Positions 23,123 through 31,949 of a stretch of 44,846 nt of DNA are shown here, one piece after another. The notes under the pieces are model-generated. The model saw only the letters and a program-made list of their open reading frames with translations. It was not told the origin of the DNA and did not search any database. Each line of letters opens with the position of its first letter. The first letter of the stretch is position 1. Both the position numbers and the translations under genes were made by a program. The stretch spans positions 1 through 44,846 of the forward strand of contig NZ_JAUOEK010000128.1 of NCBI RefSeq assembly GCF_030540835.1, given 5' to 3'. The DNA comes from Flavivirga aquimarina. Lineage in GTDB: Bacteria > Bacteroidota > Bacteroidia > Flavobacteriales > Flavobacteriaceae.

Positions 23123-25702
23123 TTAGAAATTGAAACGCATGCTGCAGTTCCAAGTTCTGCCATAGCCCAATCTAACACCATTATTAACATTAACGCCTTT
23201 CCATGCTATATCTCCAGAATCTACATGGATATTATCTCTTGAATTTTCGATATATACTTCATCAAAAATATTATTGATATTTACTCGGAATTGTAATGAG
23301 TTCTGATCATCTTTTCCTAATAACCATTTGTATGATACACCTGCATCAACAGTATCATAAGATGGTAATTTAATAGTACCTCTATTATTCTCTGTTAAAA
23401 ACTCATCTCCTCCAAAATCAGCATTACCATATAAATTATCATATTGATTCCAATTGGCTCCTACTTTTAAACGTGGTAAAATTTCATAATCCGCACTAAT
23501 ACCAGCTGTAAACTGTGCAGCTTGCCCTATTTTGGCACCATCAATATAACTAGTAGCACCATTTGCTATTACAACTCCAGTATCATCTGTAGTTCTCGTT
23601 GTAATATTACCATCATATTCCCAGTTACCTACTGATACAAATCCATTAATATTTAGTCCATCTGCAAAACGTGTAAATATTTCTAATTCAACCCCGCTAT
23701 GAACTTGTTTCAAAGGACTTGTTTGAGTAAATTCATCGTCAAAATTATCACCATCTGTATCTCTAGAACTATAATCAATTCTATTATCCCAGATTGTATA
23801 ATACACATTTAGATTAGCTGATACTTGATCTCCCAAAAGTTTATACCCTGCTTCCAATCCTGTAATTTTTTGATTGCCTTGAACTAATGGATTCAATTGG
23901 TTGGAACTTCTATCATTTGTAAACAAATCACTATGAAATGGTTGACGTGAATAATACCCTGCATTAGCAAAAACAACATTATTATTATTAATATTATACG
24001 CTGCACCTGCTTTTACATTAAAACCAGTATTATTAACTTTCTCAGATTCTTCAGATTGCCCTTGAATAGCGGCATTAGCATATTCTGTTCTTAAATGAGA
24101 TTGTGTAGAGGCAGATCCTTGAAAAAAAGCAGAAAAATTATCATTAGAATATTCTAATTGTCCAAATACTCCATAATAATTAATATCTTCTTCGTAATCA
24201 TAATTTCCATTACCATGTAAACGCTGTGCATGATCATCATTAGTATTAAAGAATACATTCCATGGATTGATCCCTCCAAAAGCATCTGTTACTTGAAAAG
24301 TTCCACCGTTATAGTTACTAGACCCTTCAACAGAATTTACCGATAAAAATTCGTTCACACTTCTAAAGTGAATTCCATTATACAAACGAATATCGACTCC
24401 TACATTCACACTTAAGTTTTCACTTAATTTATTATTGTAGTTACTTACCAAACCATACCAGTTATGGTTATTATTTGATCCTCTGGCATAAGTGGGAATA
24501 TCATTAGTTCTTCTAGTTGAAGCAAAAGTACCTCGTCCTGCTGAAGCATATAATACAGTGGATAACGTTGATTGATCGTTAATGGTTAAATCCCAGTTTA
24601 AATTAGCGACTGGTTTATGATACACATTTCTTCCTGTTGGATATAACCCTCCATTCAATAGGTTTGGGCTATCTACACCAGAATAGGCAAAATTATATTT
24701 TCTCCCGTTATCTAAATAACGTTGTAGATTATTAAACCCTGAAGTTGCGTGCCATTGAGGTGCTCCAGTTATCATAAAGTTAAAAATATTCTTTTCGTTA
24801 AGTTTATATCCTAAAGAAATAAAGTAAGTTTGCCCTTGCCCGTCTGTATAATCTACATAACCATCTCCTTGCCAATGTCCTAATAAGGCCGTAAAAGCCC
24901 AACCACTTTCCATTATACCTGTTGAATAAGAAGCAGTCGTTTTAGTGTAGTTATCGTTAGCAACCATTTGCTGTACAAAACCACCTTCTTTTTTATCAAT
25001 AGTTTTAGTCACAATATTTACAGTACCCCCAACAGACGAAATGGCTAATTTAGAAGACCCTAAACCACGCTGTACTTGCACCGCTTTCGCCACATCTAAA
25101 ACTCCAGACCAGTTAGACCAAAACATTCTACCATCTTCTGGACTATTAATTGGTTGACCGTTAAGCATGAATGCTGTATTTGTCTGATCAAAACCACGTA
25201 AGAACAGTTGGCCTTCTCCAAAACCTCCACCTTGAATACTTTGCACTGAGGGTGTAGATTTTAAAACTTCGGGCAAATCTGAATTTCCTGTTTTTTCTTG
25301 AATTTGATTCGCTTTAATAGTCGAAACTGCAATAGGTGTTTTTCTACCTTCAGCTAAATCAATAACCCCGGAACCGATAATAACTATCTCATCAAGCGAA
25401 TTATCTGGTGTTAATTTAATATTCCCTAAATCTTGATTACCATTAAATGTTATTGTTATAGAATTATAACCTACATAAGAAATCACAATGTCTCCTGATG
25501 AGGCATTTGTTTGCAGAGTGAAATTACCATCAAAATCTGAAGAAATCCCATTAGAGGTTCCTTTTTCAACAATATTCGCTCCTGGAAGAGGGGAATTGAG
25601 TTCGGCATCTATCACTGTACCTGTAACAGTACTTTGCGCCATAATAACTGTAGTAAACAAAAATGCCACAGTCATGAATAAAAAATGAATCGTTTTTTTC
25701 AT
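23123..25702 (-). CDS. TonB-dependent outer-membrane receptor 2 (CarboxypepD_reg type)
   Basis: This 859-residue receptor has a signal peptide (residues 1-22, ending TVIMAQS), a CarboxypepD_reg domain (STVTGTVIDAELNSPLPGANI, DIVISYVGYNSITI), a plug (VIDLAEGRKTPIAVSTI, DQTNTAFMLNGQPIN, QRGLGSSKLAISSVGGTVN) and a barrel ending WNCSMRFNF. It aligns with receptor 1 along the whole length, strongest in the first 250 residues, and differs most in the extracellular loops. This is the pattern expected after tandem duplication and ligand divergence. A TACTTTTG box lies on its strand at 25740-25747. It lacks a SusD partner, which argues against a glycan utilisation locus. Confidence 0.92.
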   Translation of the reverse strand: MKKTIHFLFMTVAFLFTTVIMAQSTVTGTVIDAELNSPLPGANIVEKGTSNGISSDFDGNFTLQTNASSGDIVISYVGYNSITITFNGNQDLGNIKLTPDNSLDEIVIIGSGVIDLAEGRKTPIAVSTIKANQIQEKTGNSDLPEVLKSTPSVQSIQGGGFGEGQLFLRGFDQTNTAFMLNGQPINSPEDGRMFWSNWSGVLDVAKAVQVQRGLGSSKLAISSVGGTVNIVTKTIDKKEGGFVQQMVANDNYTKTTASYSTGIMESGWAFTALLGHWQGDGYVDYTDGQGQTYFISLGYKLNEKNIFNFMITGAPQWHATSGFNNLQRYLDNGRKYNFAYSGVDSPNLLNGGLYPTGRNVYHKPVANLNWDLTINDQSTLSTVLYASAGRGTFASTRRTNDIPTYARGSNNNHNWYGLVSNYNNKLSENLSVNVGVDIRLYNGIHFRSVNEFLSVNSVEGSSNYNGGTFQVTDAFGGINPWNVFFNTNDDHAQRLHGNGNYDYEEDINYYGVFGQLEYSNDNFSAFFQGSASTQSHLRTEYANAAIQGQSEESEKVNNTGFNVKAGAAYNINNNNVVFANAGYYSRQPFHSDLFTNDRSSNQLNPLVQGNQKITGLEAGYKLLGDQVSANLNVYYTIWDNRIDYSSRDTDGDNFDDEFTQTSPLKQVHSGVELEIFTRFADGLNINGFVSVGNWEYDGNITTRTTDDTGVVIANGATSYIDGAKIGQAAQFTAGISADYEILPRLKVGANWNQYDNLYGNADFGGDEFLTENNRGTIKLPSYDTVDAGVSYKWLLGKDDQNSLQFRVNINNIFDEVYIENSRDNIHVDSGDIAWKGVNVNNGVRLGYGRTWNCSMRFNF

Positions 25703-25739
25703 GATTTAAAAAGAATTAATTATTTGAAATTAGTCGATG

Positions 25740-25747
25740 CAAAAGTA
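25740..25747 (-). promoter_or_regulatory. Candidate -7 box TACTTTTG for receptor 2
   Basis: The minus strand reads TACTTTTGC, a full TAnnTTTG match, 37 bp before the ATG at 25702. No -33 element could be fixed. Confidence 0.45.
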
Positions 25748-25806
25748 CGTATATTAAGACATAATAGCCATACCAAATGTTAATTTTATTAACATTTAAG
25801 CAAAAC

Positions 25807-25840
25807 AAAAGGCACCAATATTAATATATCGGTGCCTTTT
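25807..25840. terminator. Terminator after pgi
   Basis: AAAAGGCACC (25807-25816) pairs perfectly with GGTGCCTTTT (25831-25840). On the minus strand the hairpin follows the pgi stop codon by about 30 bp and ends in TTTTGTTTTG. Confidence 0.75.
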
Positions 25841-25870
25841 CAGTCTTTATGTTAAGAATTTTATATCCTT

Positions 25871-27490
25871 TTACATCAAACTCTTATAATAATTTAACAA
25901 ATTACTAGTGGAAGAATCATGCTCATTATTGTCTGTACTATTAAATTCTTGCAAAATTTTACTTGCTAATTGCTTGCCCAATTCTACTCCAAATTGATCA
26001 TAACTAAAAATGTTCCAAATGATACCTTGTACAAATATTTTATGCTCATACATGGCAATAAGTTTTCCTAAACTTTCTGGAGTTAATTTATTTACAAAAA
26101 TAGTATTGGTTGGTTTATTTCCTTTAAAAACTTTAAAAGGAATTATATCTGGTCGAGCCCCTTCAGCAATTACTTCTTTCTCTGTTTTACCATTTAAAAG
26201 CGCTTCTGTTTGTGCTAAAAAGTTAGAAATAAGTTTATCTTGGTGATCTTGGTTACCATGTAAAGACTTCGTAAAACCAATAAAATCTGCTGGAATTAAT
26301 TTAGTTCCTTGGTGTATTAATTGAAAAAATGCATGTTGTGAATTCGTTCCTGGCTCTCCCCAAATTAAAGTACCTGTTTCATAATCAATAAGGTTTCCAT
26401 TCCTGTCTACGCTTTTACCATTACTCTCCATGATGCCTTGTTGCAAATAGGTAGCAAATTGATTTAAGTATTGAGAATATGGTATAACCGCTTCGCTTTC
26501 TGCTTTAAAAAAATTATTATACCAAACACTTATTAAAGCTAATACAACAGGAATATTGGTTTTAAAATCTTCATTTTTAAAATGGTTATCCATTTTATTA
26601 GCTCCAACAAGCAAGCTTTCAAAATTAGTATATCCAACAGCTAAACTTATGGTTAAACCAACGGCACTCCATAATGAAAAACGACCGCCAACCCAATCCC
26701 ACATAGGAAAAATATTGTTTTCGTCTATGCCAAATGATTTCACACTTTGAATATTAGTAGAGACTGCCACAAAATGTTTTGCTATAGCATCTTCACCTGC
26801 CGATTTTAAAAACCAAGCTTTAATGGTATTAGCATTAGACAGTGTTTCTTGTGTGGTAAATGTTTTCGAAACGACTACAAAAAGTGTGGTTTCTGGATTT
26901 AGTTTTTTTATAACTTCATTAACATGGTCTCCATCTACATTGCTTACAAAATGGGTGGTTAAATGGTTTTTATAATACTGCAAAGAGTCTACCACCATAG
27001 CAGGCCCTAAATCCGATCCTCCAATGCCTATATTTACTACATCTGTAAAAGCCTTTCCTGTAAAACCTTTTATATCACCATTTACAACATCATTTGTAAA
27101 TTGTTTTATCTTTTGTTTTACTTCATATACTTCTGGTATCACGTTAACACCATCTACATAACATTCTGAAGTCTCAGGAGCGCGTAATGCGGTATGCAAA
27201 ACGGCTCTCCCTTCTGTTTGATTGATTAGGTCTCCAGAAAACTGGCTTTTAATGGCGTCTTTTAATTTAACCTCATCGGCTAATTCCAGTAAATAATTAA
27301 AAGTTTCTTCTGTTATTCTATTCTTTGAAAAGTCTACATAAAAATCATCCCATTTAATGGTAAACTTATTTGCTCGTTCTTTGTCTTGAGCAAATAAATC
27401 TTTCATATGAACATCTTTTACAGTTTTAAAATGTTCTTGTAATCGTTTCCATGAATCTGTAGCTGTGGGGTCTATACTTGGTAATGTCAT
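25871..27490 (-). CDS. pgi: Glucose-6-phosphate isomerase
   Basis: Pgi interconverts glucose 6-phosphate and fructose 6-phosphate in glycolysis and gluconeogenesis. The 539-residue length is typical. Family signatures include [43 protein letters not shown], the PGI pattern [19 protein letters not shown], and the C-terminal [17 protein letters not shown] with the catalytic His. The start ATG shares one base with the stop codon of the M23 peptidase gene, and a terminator follows. It is the last gene of the DUF3108-TDO-M23-pgi run. Confidence 0.97.
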   Translation of the reverse strand: MTLPSIDPTATDSWKRLQEHFKTVKDVHMKDLFAQDKERANKFTIKWDDFYVDFSKNRITEETFNYLLELADEVKLKDAIKSQFSGDLINQTEGRAVLHTALRAPETSECYVDGVNVIPEVYEVKQKIKQFTNDVVNGDIKGFTGKAFTDVVNIGIGGSDLGPAMVVDSLQYYKNHLTTHFVSNVDGDHVNEVIKKLNPETTLFVVVSKTFTTQETLSNANTIKAWFLKSAGEDAIAKHFVAVSTNIQSVKSFGIDENNIFPMWDWVGGRFSLWSAVGLTISLAVGYTNFESLLVGANKMDNHFKNEDFKTNIPVVLALISVWYNNFFKAESEAVIPYSQYLNQFATYLQQGIMESNGKSVDRNGNLIDYETGTLIWGEPGTNSQHAFFQLIHQGTKLIPADFIGFTKSLHGNQDHQDKLISNFLAQTEALLNGKTEKEVIAEGARPDIIPFKVFKGNKPTNTIFVNKLTPESLGKLIAMYEHKIFVQGIIWNIFSYDQFGVELGKQLASKILQEFNSTDNNEHDSSTSNLLNYYKSLM

Positions 27491-28818
27491 TAATTTTTAA
27501 ATGAGATTAGATTGTCTTTATTTTCTAATGTTTCTTCCAAAATAGTTTCTCTAAAAGGAATGCTATCTAATTGTACTTTTATAGGTGCTATAAAGTCTAA
27601 ATATCTAACTTTTAAGGAATCTGATATGGGTTTGGCTTCTGGTAATTTTTGTTTAAATGGGTCTACTTGCCTTCCGTTTTTCCAAAAACGATAGCAAACA
27701 TGAGGCCCTCCTGTATTTCCTGTCATACCAACCCAACCAATAATATCACCTTGTTTAACAAACTGACCAACTTTTACTTTTCGGCTTTTCATATGCAGAT
27801 ACTGTGTCTCATAGGTTGCATTATGTCGAATCTTGACGTAATTTCCATTACCACCTCGTCTCCTAGATTCAGTAACTGTCCCATCGGCAGTAGCCATAAT
27901 TGGAGTGCCAATAGCTGCGGCAAAGTCGGTACCTTTATGTGGACGTACTTTATATCCATAAACCGCAATTCTTCTTTTTAAATTATACCTGGAAGAAATG
28001 CGCTTAAATTTTACCGGGGCTTTTAAAAAAGCACGTCTTAGATTTTTTGCTTCTTCATTAAAATAGTCAATAATACCTTTTACTGAATCTGTTTCAAACT
28101 CAAAAGCATAGAAAGGTTCTTTATTATGCTCAAAGTATGCTGCTTTTATATTGTGTACACCAGTATAAATAGTATCGTCAATATATTTATCTGTATAAAC
28201 AACCTTGAATCTATCTCCTTTTTGAAGGCGTCTAAAATCTATAGTCCACGCATAAATTTCGTCTGCCATTTTATATGCTAAACGTGGGCTTAATCCTTGT
28301 TCTTCAAGCGTAAGCGAAATATTCTCTTCTATAACACCCGTGGCTACTTTTTCAACATATTTAATAGGCTTTCTACTTTTATAAGCGTGAATAGAATCTT
28401 GAAAATTAATAACTACATAATCTTCCAAATTTGGCTGATAGATAAAGCATTTTGCCGTTTCTAAAGAATCCTTAATACACAAAAGTGTATAAGGTTTACC
28501 TACTTGCAATCCTCTTCTAATATCAAAAGTATCTTTTGCTTTTTCTGCAATATTGAAAATTTTAGGATACCCCACATTATTACGTTCCAGGATTATACCA
28601 AATGTATCACCTCTTCTTATGGTATCTCGCTTAACAACATAATCATTAAGGTTAAAACCAAATTCATAAATATCTTCTGGAATTTCTTCTACTACTGCTA
28701 ATTCCAATTCCTCCTCTAAAACAGGTTTAGGATCTTCTTTACAAGCAATACATAATATTGCTAATATTAGTGTTATTAAATATTTGTTCCCCAATTTTGT
28801 ATTTCTTTTTCTGACCAT
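27490..28818 (-). CDS. M23-family peptidoglycan endopeptidase-like lipoprotein
   Basis: This is a 442-residue lipoprotein from the ATG at 28818 ([26 protein letters not shown]); the frame opens further to 28872, inside the tryptophan dioxygenase gene, and a TTG at 28794 is possible. After the lipobox Cys an acidic linker leads to a LysM-like/OapA-like N-terminal region ([18 protein letters not shown]) and a C-terminal LytM/M23 domain. That domain has [22 protein letters not shown] (metal-binding HxxxD), [26 protein letters not shown] and [16 protein letters not shown]. The second motif is HxC rather than HxH, so a zinc ligand is Cys. It probably trims or regulates peptidoglycan cross-links. 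It overlaps the upstream gene by 43 bp. Confidence 0.85.
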   Translation of the reverse strand: MVRKRNTKLGNKYLITLILAILCIACKEDPKPVLEEELELAVVEEIPEDIYEFGFNLNDYVVKRDTIRRGDTFGIILERNNVGYPKIFNIAEKAKDTFDIRRGLQVGKPYTLLCIKDSLETAKCFIYQPNLEDYVVINFQDSIHAYKSRKPIKYVEKVATGVIEENISLTLEEQGLSPRLAYKMADEIYAWTIDFRRLQKGDRFKVVYTDKYIDDTIYTGVHNIKAAYFEHNKEPFYAFEFETDSVKGIIDYFNEEAKNLRRAFLKAPVKFKRISSRYNLKRRIAVYGYKVRPHKGTDFAAAIGTPIMATADGTVTESRRRGGNGNYVKIRHNATYETQYLHMKSRKVKVGQFVKQGDIIGWVGMTGNTGGPHVCYRFWKNGRQVDPFKQKLPEAKPISDSLKVRYLDFIAPIKVQLDSIPFRETILEETLENKDNLISFKN

Positions 28819-29693
28819 AACTCTGGAAAGAATATTCTTTTTTGATATTTTGGATGCATGTATTTTACCCATTCACTTCCTCCTGTGGCTTCTGCTGTTT
28901 TGCCTCCTATATTTAAATAATGATTTGCCGTATTATAATGCGCCATTACCCATTTTATATTTACTGTGTAATCATAGTGACGCATGGCTTTTATTAATTC
29001 TTTATCTTCTCTTGATTCTTTAGGAAGCGTCTTAAACTTTGTCCAAAGATTATTGGTATAGTAAAACTTTGTAAATCTAATAAATTCATCTTTATATTTT
29101 TCCTCAAACACCGTTAAAAGATAACTTTTTTTGCCTGTTTTATAATCTTTTCCGGCTGCTTGCCAATATAAATGCTCGAAAGCATTTTCGTAAGACGAAT
29201 TTCTATCTATAGTGTCTCTAAACCTTTTATCGATAAGGTTTATAAGTTCTGTCGATGCAAATTCAATTTTTCTGTATTGCGCACTTTGAAAACCACTGGC
29301 TGGTGTTAACGTGGTTCTAAATTTATTATATTGATCGACATCCATACCATCTTTCATGATACTAAAAGAAGAGGTAAGCATATCGAAATACCGACTAATA
29401 CGCATTAATTTTGAAGTAAACACGTCTGTACTAACCTTACTTTCTTTAGCTATTTGGTCTATTTCACCAAGTATCATTTTAAATAAGAGCTCATTGATTT
29501 GGTGATACATGATAAACACCATTTCATCTGGAAAAACAGTACGTTGTATTTGAAGATTTAATAACGCATCTGTTTGGATGTAATCCCAATAATTAATAGG
29601 CTTACCATGTAGTAAACCTTCTAAATGGGTCTCATAATCCTGATCTATAGCTTCGTATTTCTCTTTAAGTTGATTGGTTATTTCCGAATTCAA
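28776..29693 (-). CDS. Tryptophan 2,3-dioxygenase
   Basis: This haem enzyme oxidises L-tryptophan to N-formylkynurenine, the first step of the kynurenine pathway. It has 305 residues, close to bacterial TDO length. Features are VFIMYHQINELLFKMILGEID (His64, Gln65, Glu68; family HQ-xxEL pattern), the substrate loop TPASGFQSAQYRKIE, and the C-terminal haem-ligand region WVMAHYNTANHYL followed by ATGGSEWVKYM, equivalent to the TGG-S loop. All key positions are present. It is 10 bp after the DUF3108 gene, and its end overlaps the M23 gene. Other kynurenine genes are not in the window. Confidence 0.9.
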   Translation of the reverse strand: MNSEITNQLKEKYEAIDQDYETHLEGLLHGKPINYWDYIQTDALLNLQIQRTVFPDEMVFIMYHQINELLFKMILGEIDQIAKESKVSTDVFTSKLMRISRYFDMLTSSFSIMKDGMDVDQYNKFRTTLTPASGFQSAQYRKIEFASTELINLIDKRFRDTIDRNSSYENAFEHLYWQAAGKDYKTGKKSYLLTVFEEKYKDEFIRFTKFYYTNNLWTKFKTLPKESREDKELIKAMRHYDYTVNIKWVMAHYNTANHYLNIGGKTAEATGGSEWVKYMHPKYQKRIFFPELWSEKEIQNWGTNI

Positions 29694-29703
29694 AATATCT
29701 TAA

Positions 29704-30483
29704 TTATCTAACAACTATTCTAAAAGGGTGTTTTAGCCCTTTAAAAGACTCGAGATCAGCCCTAAGAGAGCCAACTGCTAAATCTGCTTTAATTCGCAAA
29801 GGTAATTTATTTTTGTCTTTCGACACCCATAGTGTTAAACTTTCTTCCTCTTTAAAAACACGGCCAGCCATAACATATGGTCTGAATTTTAAAGATTCTA
29901 TTTCTCCAAACTCTGTATCAATAATTTCTTCTCCAAGGTATTGTAGTTTGAAACCATAATTTTCTTCATCAAAAAACATATCTATTCTCACTTCATCACC
30001 TATTCTTAATTTATCTGTATCCAGATTATTACGTAAATAATAAAATGTAGATACCATATCCTGAATATTGGGCTTCGTATCTATTACTGTCTTCTTTTTA
30101 TGCTTTTTATTGTTTACGTATGCTTTATTATTTTCTTGATCAAAATCTATTTCAATATCTTTAGTATGGCCGCCTTCATCTATATTTCTAACAAACTTAT
30201 ATGGCATAATAGTTTTTTTATCGAAATAGCTTTCATACCTGTCCTCTACTTTAAAAAACCATTTTATCATACCTGTGGTCCAACCTTTACCTACTACATG
30301 ATATACATTTTTATTTTTTAATTTAGAGTCTTTAACAGTAAGTGTTGCACTCCCTGCTTTTAAAAAACCGCTATAGCTCATTTTAAATTTGAACCATTCA
30401 CCATTACCAAACGCCGATTCTTGTTGAGAAAAAGACATTTGCATAGCTAATATTGCAATTATTATAAGTAGTATTTTTTTCAT
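29704..30483 (-). CDS. DUF3108 exported protein
   Basis: This is a 259-residue periplasmic or outer-membrane protein starting from the ATG at 30483 (MKKILLIIIAILAMQMSFSQQ); the upstream ATG at 30498 would add five residues. Residues 1-20 form a signal peptide ending SFSQ. The body matches DUF3108: YHVVGKGWTTGMIKWFFKVEDRYESYFD, FVRNIDEGGHTKDIEIDFDQ, DMVSTFYYLRNNLDTDKLRIGDEV and LWVSKDKNKLPLRIKADLAVGSLRADL. Family function is unknown. It is first in the operon with TDO, M23 and pgi. A TATTTTTG box on its strand lies at 30561-30568. Confidence 0.85.
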   Translation of the reverse strand: MKKILLIIIAILAMQMSFSQQESAFGNGEWFKFKMSYSGFLKAGSATLTVKDSKLKNKNVYHVVGKGWTTGMIKWFFKVEDRYESYFDKKTIMPYKFVRNIDEGGHTKDIEIDFDQENNKAYVNNKKHKKKTVIDTKPNIQDMVSTFYYLRNNLDTDKLRIGDEVRIDMFFDEENYGFKLQYLGEEIIDTEFGEIESLKFRPYVMAGRVFKEEESLTLWVSKDKNKLPLRIKADLAVGSLRADLESFKGLKHPFRIVVR

Positions 30484-30560
30484 TTTTATATGGGTCATTA
30501 ATAATGTAACTTCTTAATACATATTTTATTATTCTATTCTAGAAATTACAATTACTATTC

Positions 30561-30568
30561 CAAAAATA
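30561..30568 (-). promoter_or_regulatory. Candidate -7 box TATTTTTG for the DUF3108-TDO-M23-pgi operon
   Basis: The minus strand reads TATTTTTG, a full TAnnTTTG match, 77 bp before the DUF3108 ATG and downstream of the hppD terminator. Confidence 0.35.
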
Positions 30569-30642
30569 AAAAATTTCTTCAGACTCGCTGTTATTAATAA
30601 GAAGAGCTTAACAATAATTTGTTACTAACATTCAAGAAATAA

Positions 30643-30674
30643 AAAAACTCCAACAAATAAGTGATGGAGTTTTT
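30643..30674. terminator. Terminator after 4-hydroxyphenylpyruvate dioxygenase
   Basis: AAAAACTCCA (30643-30652) pairs perfectly with TGGAGTTTTT (30665-30674) around a 12-base loop. On the minus strand it follows the hppD stop codon by 17 bp and ends in a T run. Confidence 0.8.
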
Positions 30675-30691
30675 ATTCAAATTTTTATACA

Positions 30692-31852
30692 TTATAATGT
30701 TCCTCTATTGGCTTGTTCTCTTTCAATAGACTCGAAAAGCGCTTTAAAATTTCCTGCTCCAAAACCACGGGCTCCCATACGCTGAATGATTTCGAAAAAT
30801 AAGGTTGGCCTATCTTCAACCGGTTTTGTGAAAATTTGCAGTAAATAGCCTTCTTCATCTGCATCAATCATGATCCCTAAGTTTTTCAATGTTTCAATAT
30901 CTTCTCTTAATTCATGACTATGTTCTTCTAACCTCCCCGGTACGGCTCTATAATATTCTTCTGGTGGCGTGGATAAAAACTCAATACCTCTAGCCCTTAA
31001 ACTAGAGACTGTAGAAATAATATTATCGGTAGCAACGGCTATGTGTTGAACTCCTGGTCCTTCATAAAAATCTAAATATTCTTCTATTTGCGATTTTTTC
31101 TTTCCTTCTGCCGGTTCATTTATTGGGAATTTTATGCGTCCATTCCCATTGCTCATTACTTTACTCATTAAAGCTGAGTATTCTGTATGGATTTGCTTAT
31201 CGTCAAAAGACAAGAAGTTTTCAAACCCCATAATATCCTCATACCACTTTACCCAAGTATTCATCTCTCCCCAACCTACATTACCTACCATGTGGTCTAT
31301 ATATTTAAGCCCAACTGGTTCTGGATTATAATCTGATTTCCATTCATGAAAACCTGGTAAAAATGTACCATAATAATTTTTGCGTTCAACAAAAATATGT
31401 ACTGTTTCACCGTAAGTATAAATCCCTGCTCTAACTACTTCTCCATGTTCGTCTTTCTCTACAACTGGTTCCATGTACGATTTTGCACCTCTACTTGTTG
31501 TTTCTTGGTATGCTTTTCTAGCATCTTCTACCCAAAGTGCTATTACTTTTACACCATCGCCATGTTTTACAATATGATCGTTTATTGGTGATTTACTGTT
31601 TAGTGGTGTGGTTAAAACCAAACGTATTTTATCTTGTTTTAGCACATAACTTACAGAGTCTTTAGATCCCGTTTCTAAACCTTTATAGGCATAAGATTGA
31701 AATCCAAATGCTGTTTTGTAAAAATGAGCAGATTGTTTTGCGTTACCTACATAGAATTCTACATAGTCTGTTCCTAAAAGAGGTAAAAAATCTTGAGCCC
31801 CTTCAAATATTTTTTCTAAACCGTAGTTTACTGATTTTATGTCTTTACTCAT
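30692..31852 (-). CDS. hppD: 4-hydroxyphenylpyruvate dioxygenase
   Basis: HPPD converts 4-hydroxyphenylpyruvate to homogentisate in tyrosine catabolism. The 386-residue protein has two VOC-fold halves. The iron ligands are His187 (YIDHMVGNV), His270 (GVQHIAVATDNI) and Glu354 (LFFEIIQRMG), all intact. The C-terminal helix ARGFGAGNFKALFESIEREQ closes the active site in known enzymes. It is downstream of hmgA with a 97-bp gap that contains a palindromic element. A terminator follows. I see no promoter box in the gap, so it is probably co-transcribed with hmgA. Confidence 0.95.
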   Translation of the reverse strand: MSKDIKSVNYGLEKIFEGAQDFLPLLGTDYVEFYVGNAKQSAHFYKTAFGFQSYAYKGLETGSKDSVSYVLKQDKIRLVLTTPLNSKSPINDHIVKHGDGVKVIALWVEDARKAYQETTSRGAKSYMEPVVEKDEHGEVVRAGIYTYGETVHIFVERKNYYGTFLPGFHEWKSDYNPEPVGLKYIDHMVGNVGWGEMNTWVKWYEDIMGFENFLSFDDKQIHTEYSALMSKVMSNGNGRIKFPINEPAEGKKKSQIEEYLDFYEGPGVQHIAVATDNIISTVSSLRARGIEFLSTPPEEYYRAVPGRLEEHSHELREDIETLKNLGIMIDADEEGYLLQIFTKPVEDRPTLFFEIIQRMGARGFGAGNFKALFESIEREQANRGTL

Positions 31853-31861
31853 TGTTTATTT

Positions 31862-31946
31862 TTTGTCATTCCCGCGAAGGCGGGAATCTTATTGTTTGAA
31901 ATTGAATTTTGGTAAAATGGGTTCCCGCCTTCGCGGGAATGACAAA
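31862..31946. repeat. GC-rich inverted-repeat element between hmgA and hppD
   Basis: Two perfectly complementary 25-bp arms (31862-31886 and 31922-31946) flank 35 bp of AT-rich sequence. Each arm is itself a hairpin: TTCCCGC-GAAG-GCGGGAA on the left, TTCCCGC-CTTC-GCGGGAA on the right. GC content is far above the surroundings. GTCATTCCCGCGAAGGCGGG-type repeats are widely dispersed in several bacterial groups. It can form two small hairpins or one long one, and sits in the leader of hppD. Confidence 0.85.
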
Positions 31947-31949
31947 TTA

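Noticed and set aside
20085-25702. Polysaccharide utilisation locus
   Set aside because: Two SusC-like receptors are present but no SusD, glycoside hydrolase or sugar sensor is nearby.
26010-26246. Open frames opposite known genes (also 2135-2347, 9046-9240, 28784-29023, 32088-32354, 36046-36264)
   Set aside because: They lie antisense inside strong housekeeping genes, have no motifs or start context, and have unusual composition.
28819-28872. M23 peptidase start at 28872
   Set aside because: It would place 18 extra polar residues before the lipoprotein signal and overlap the dioxygenase gene by 97 bp; the ATG at 28818 fits better.
31862-31946. CRISPR repeat or insertion-sequence end
   Set aside because: Only one pair of arms, no spacers, and no transposase gene in the window; it fits a dispersed palindromic repeat instead.
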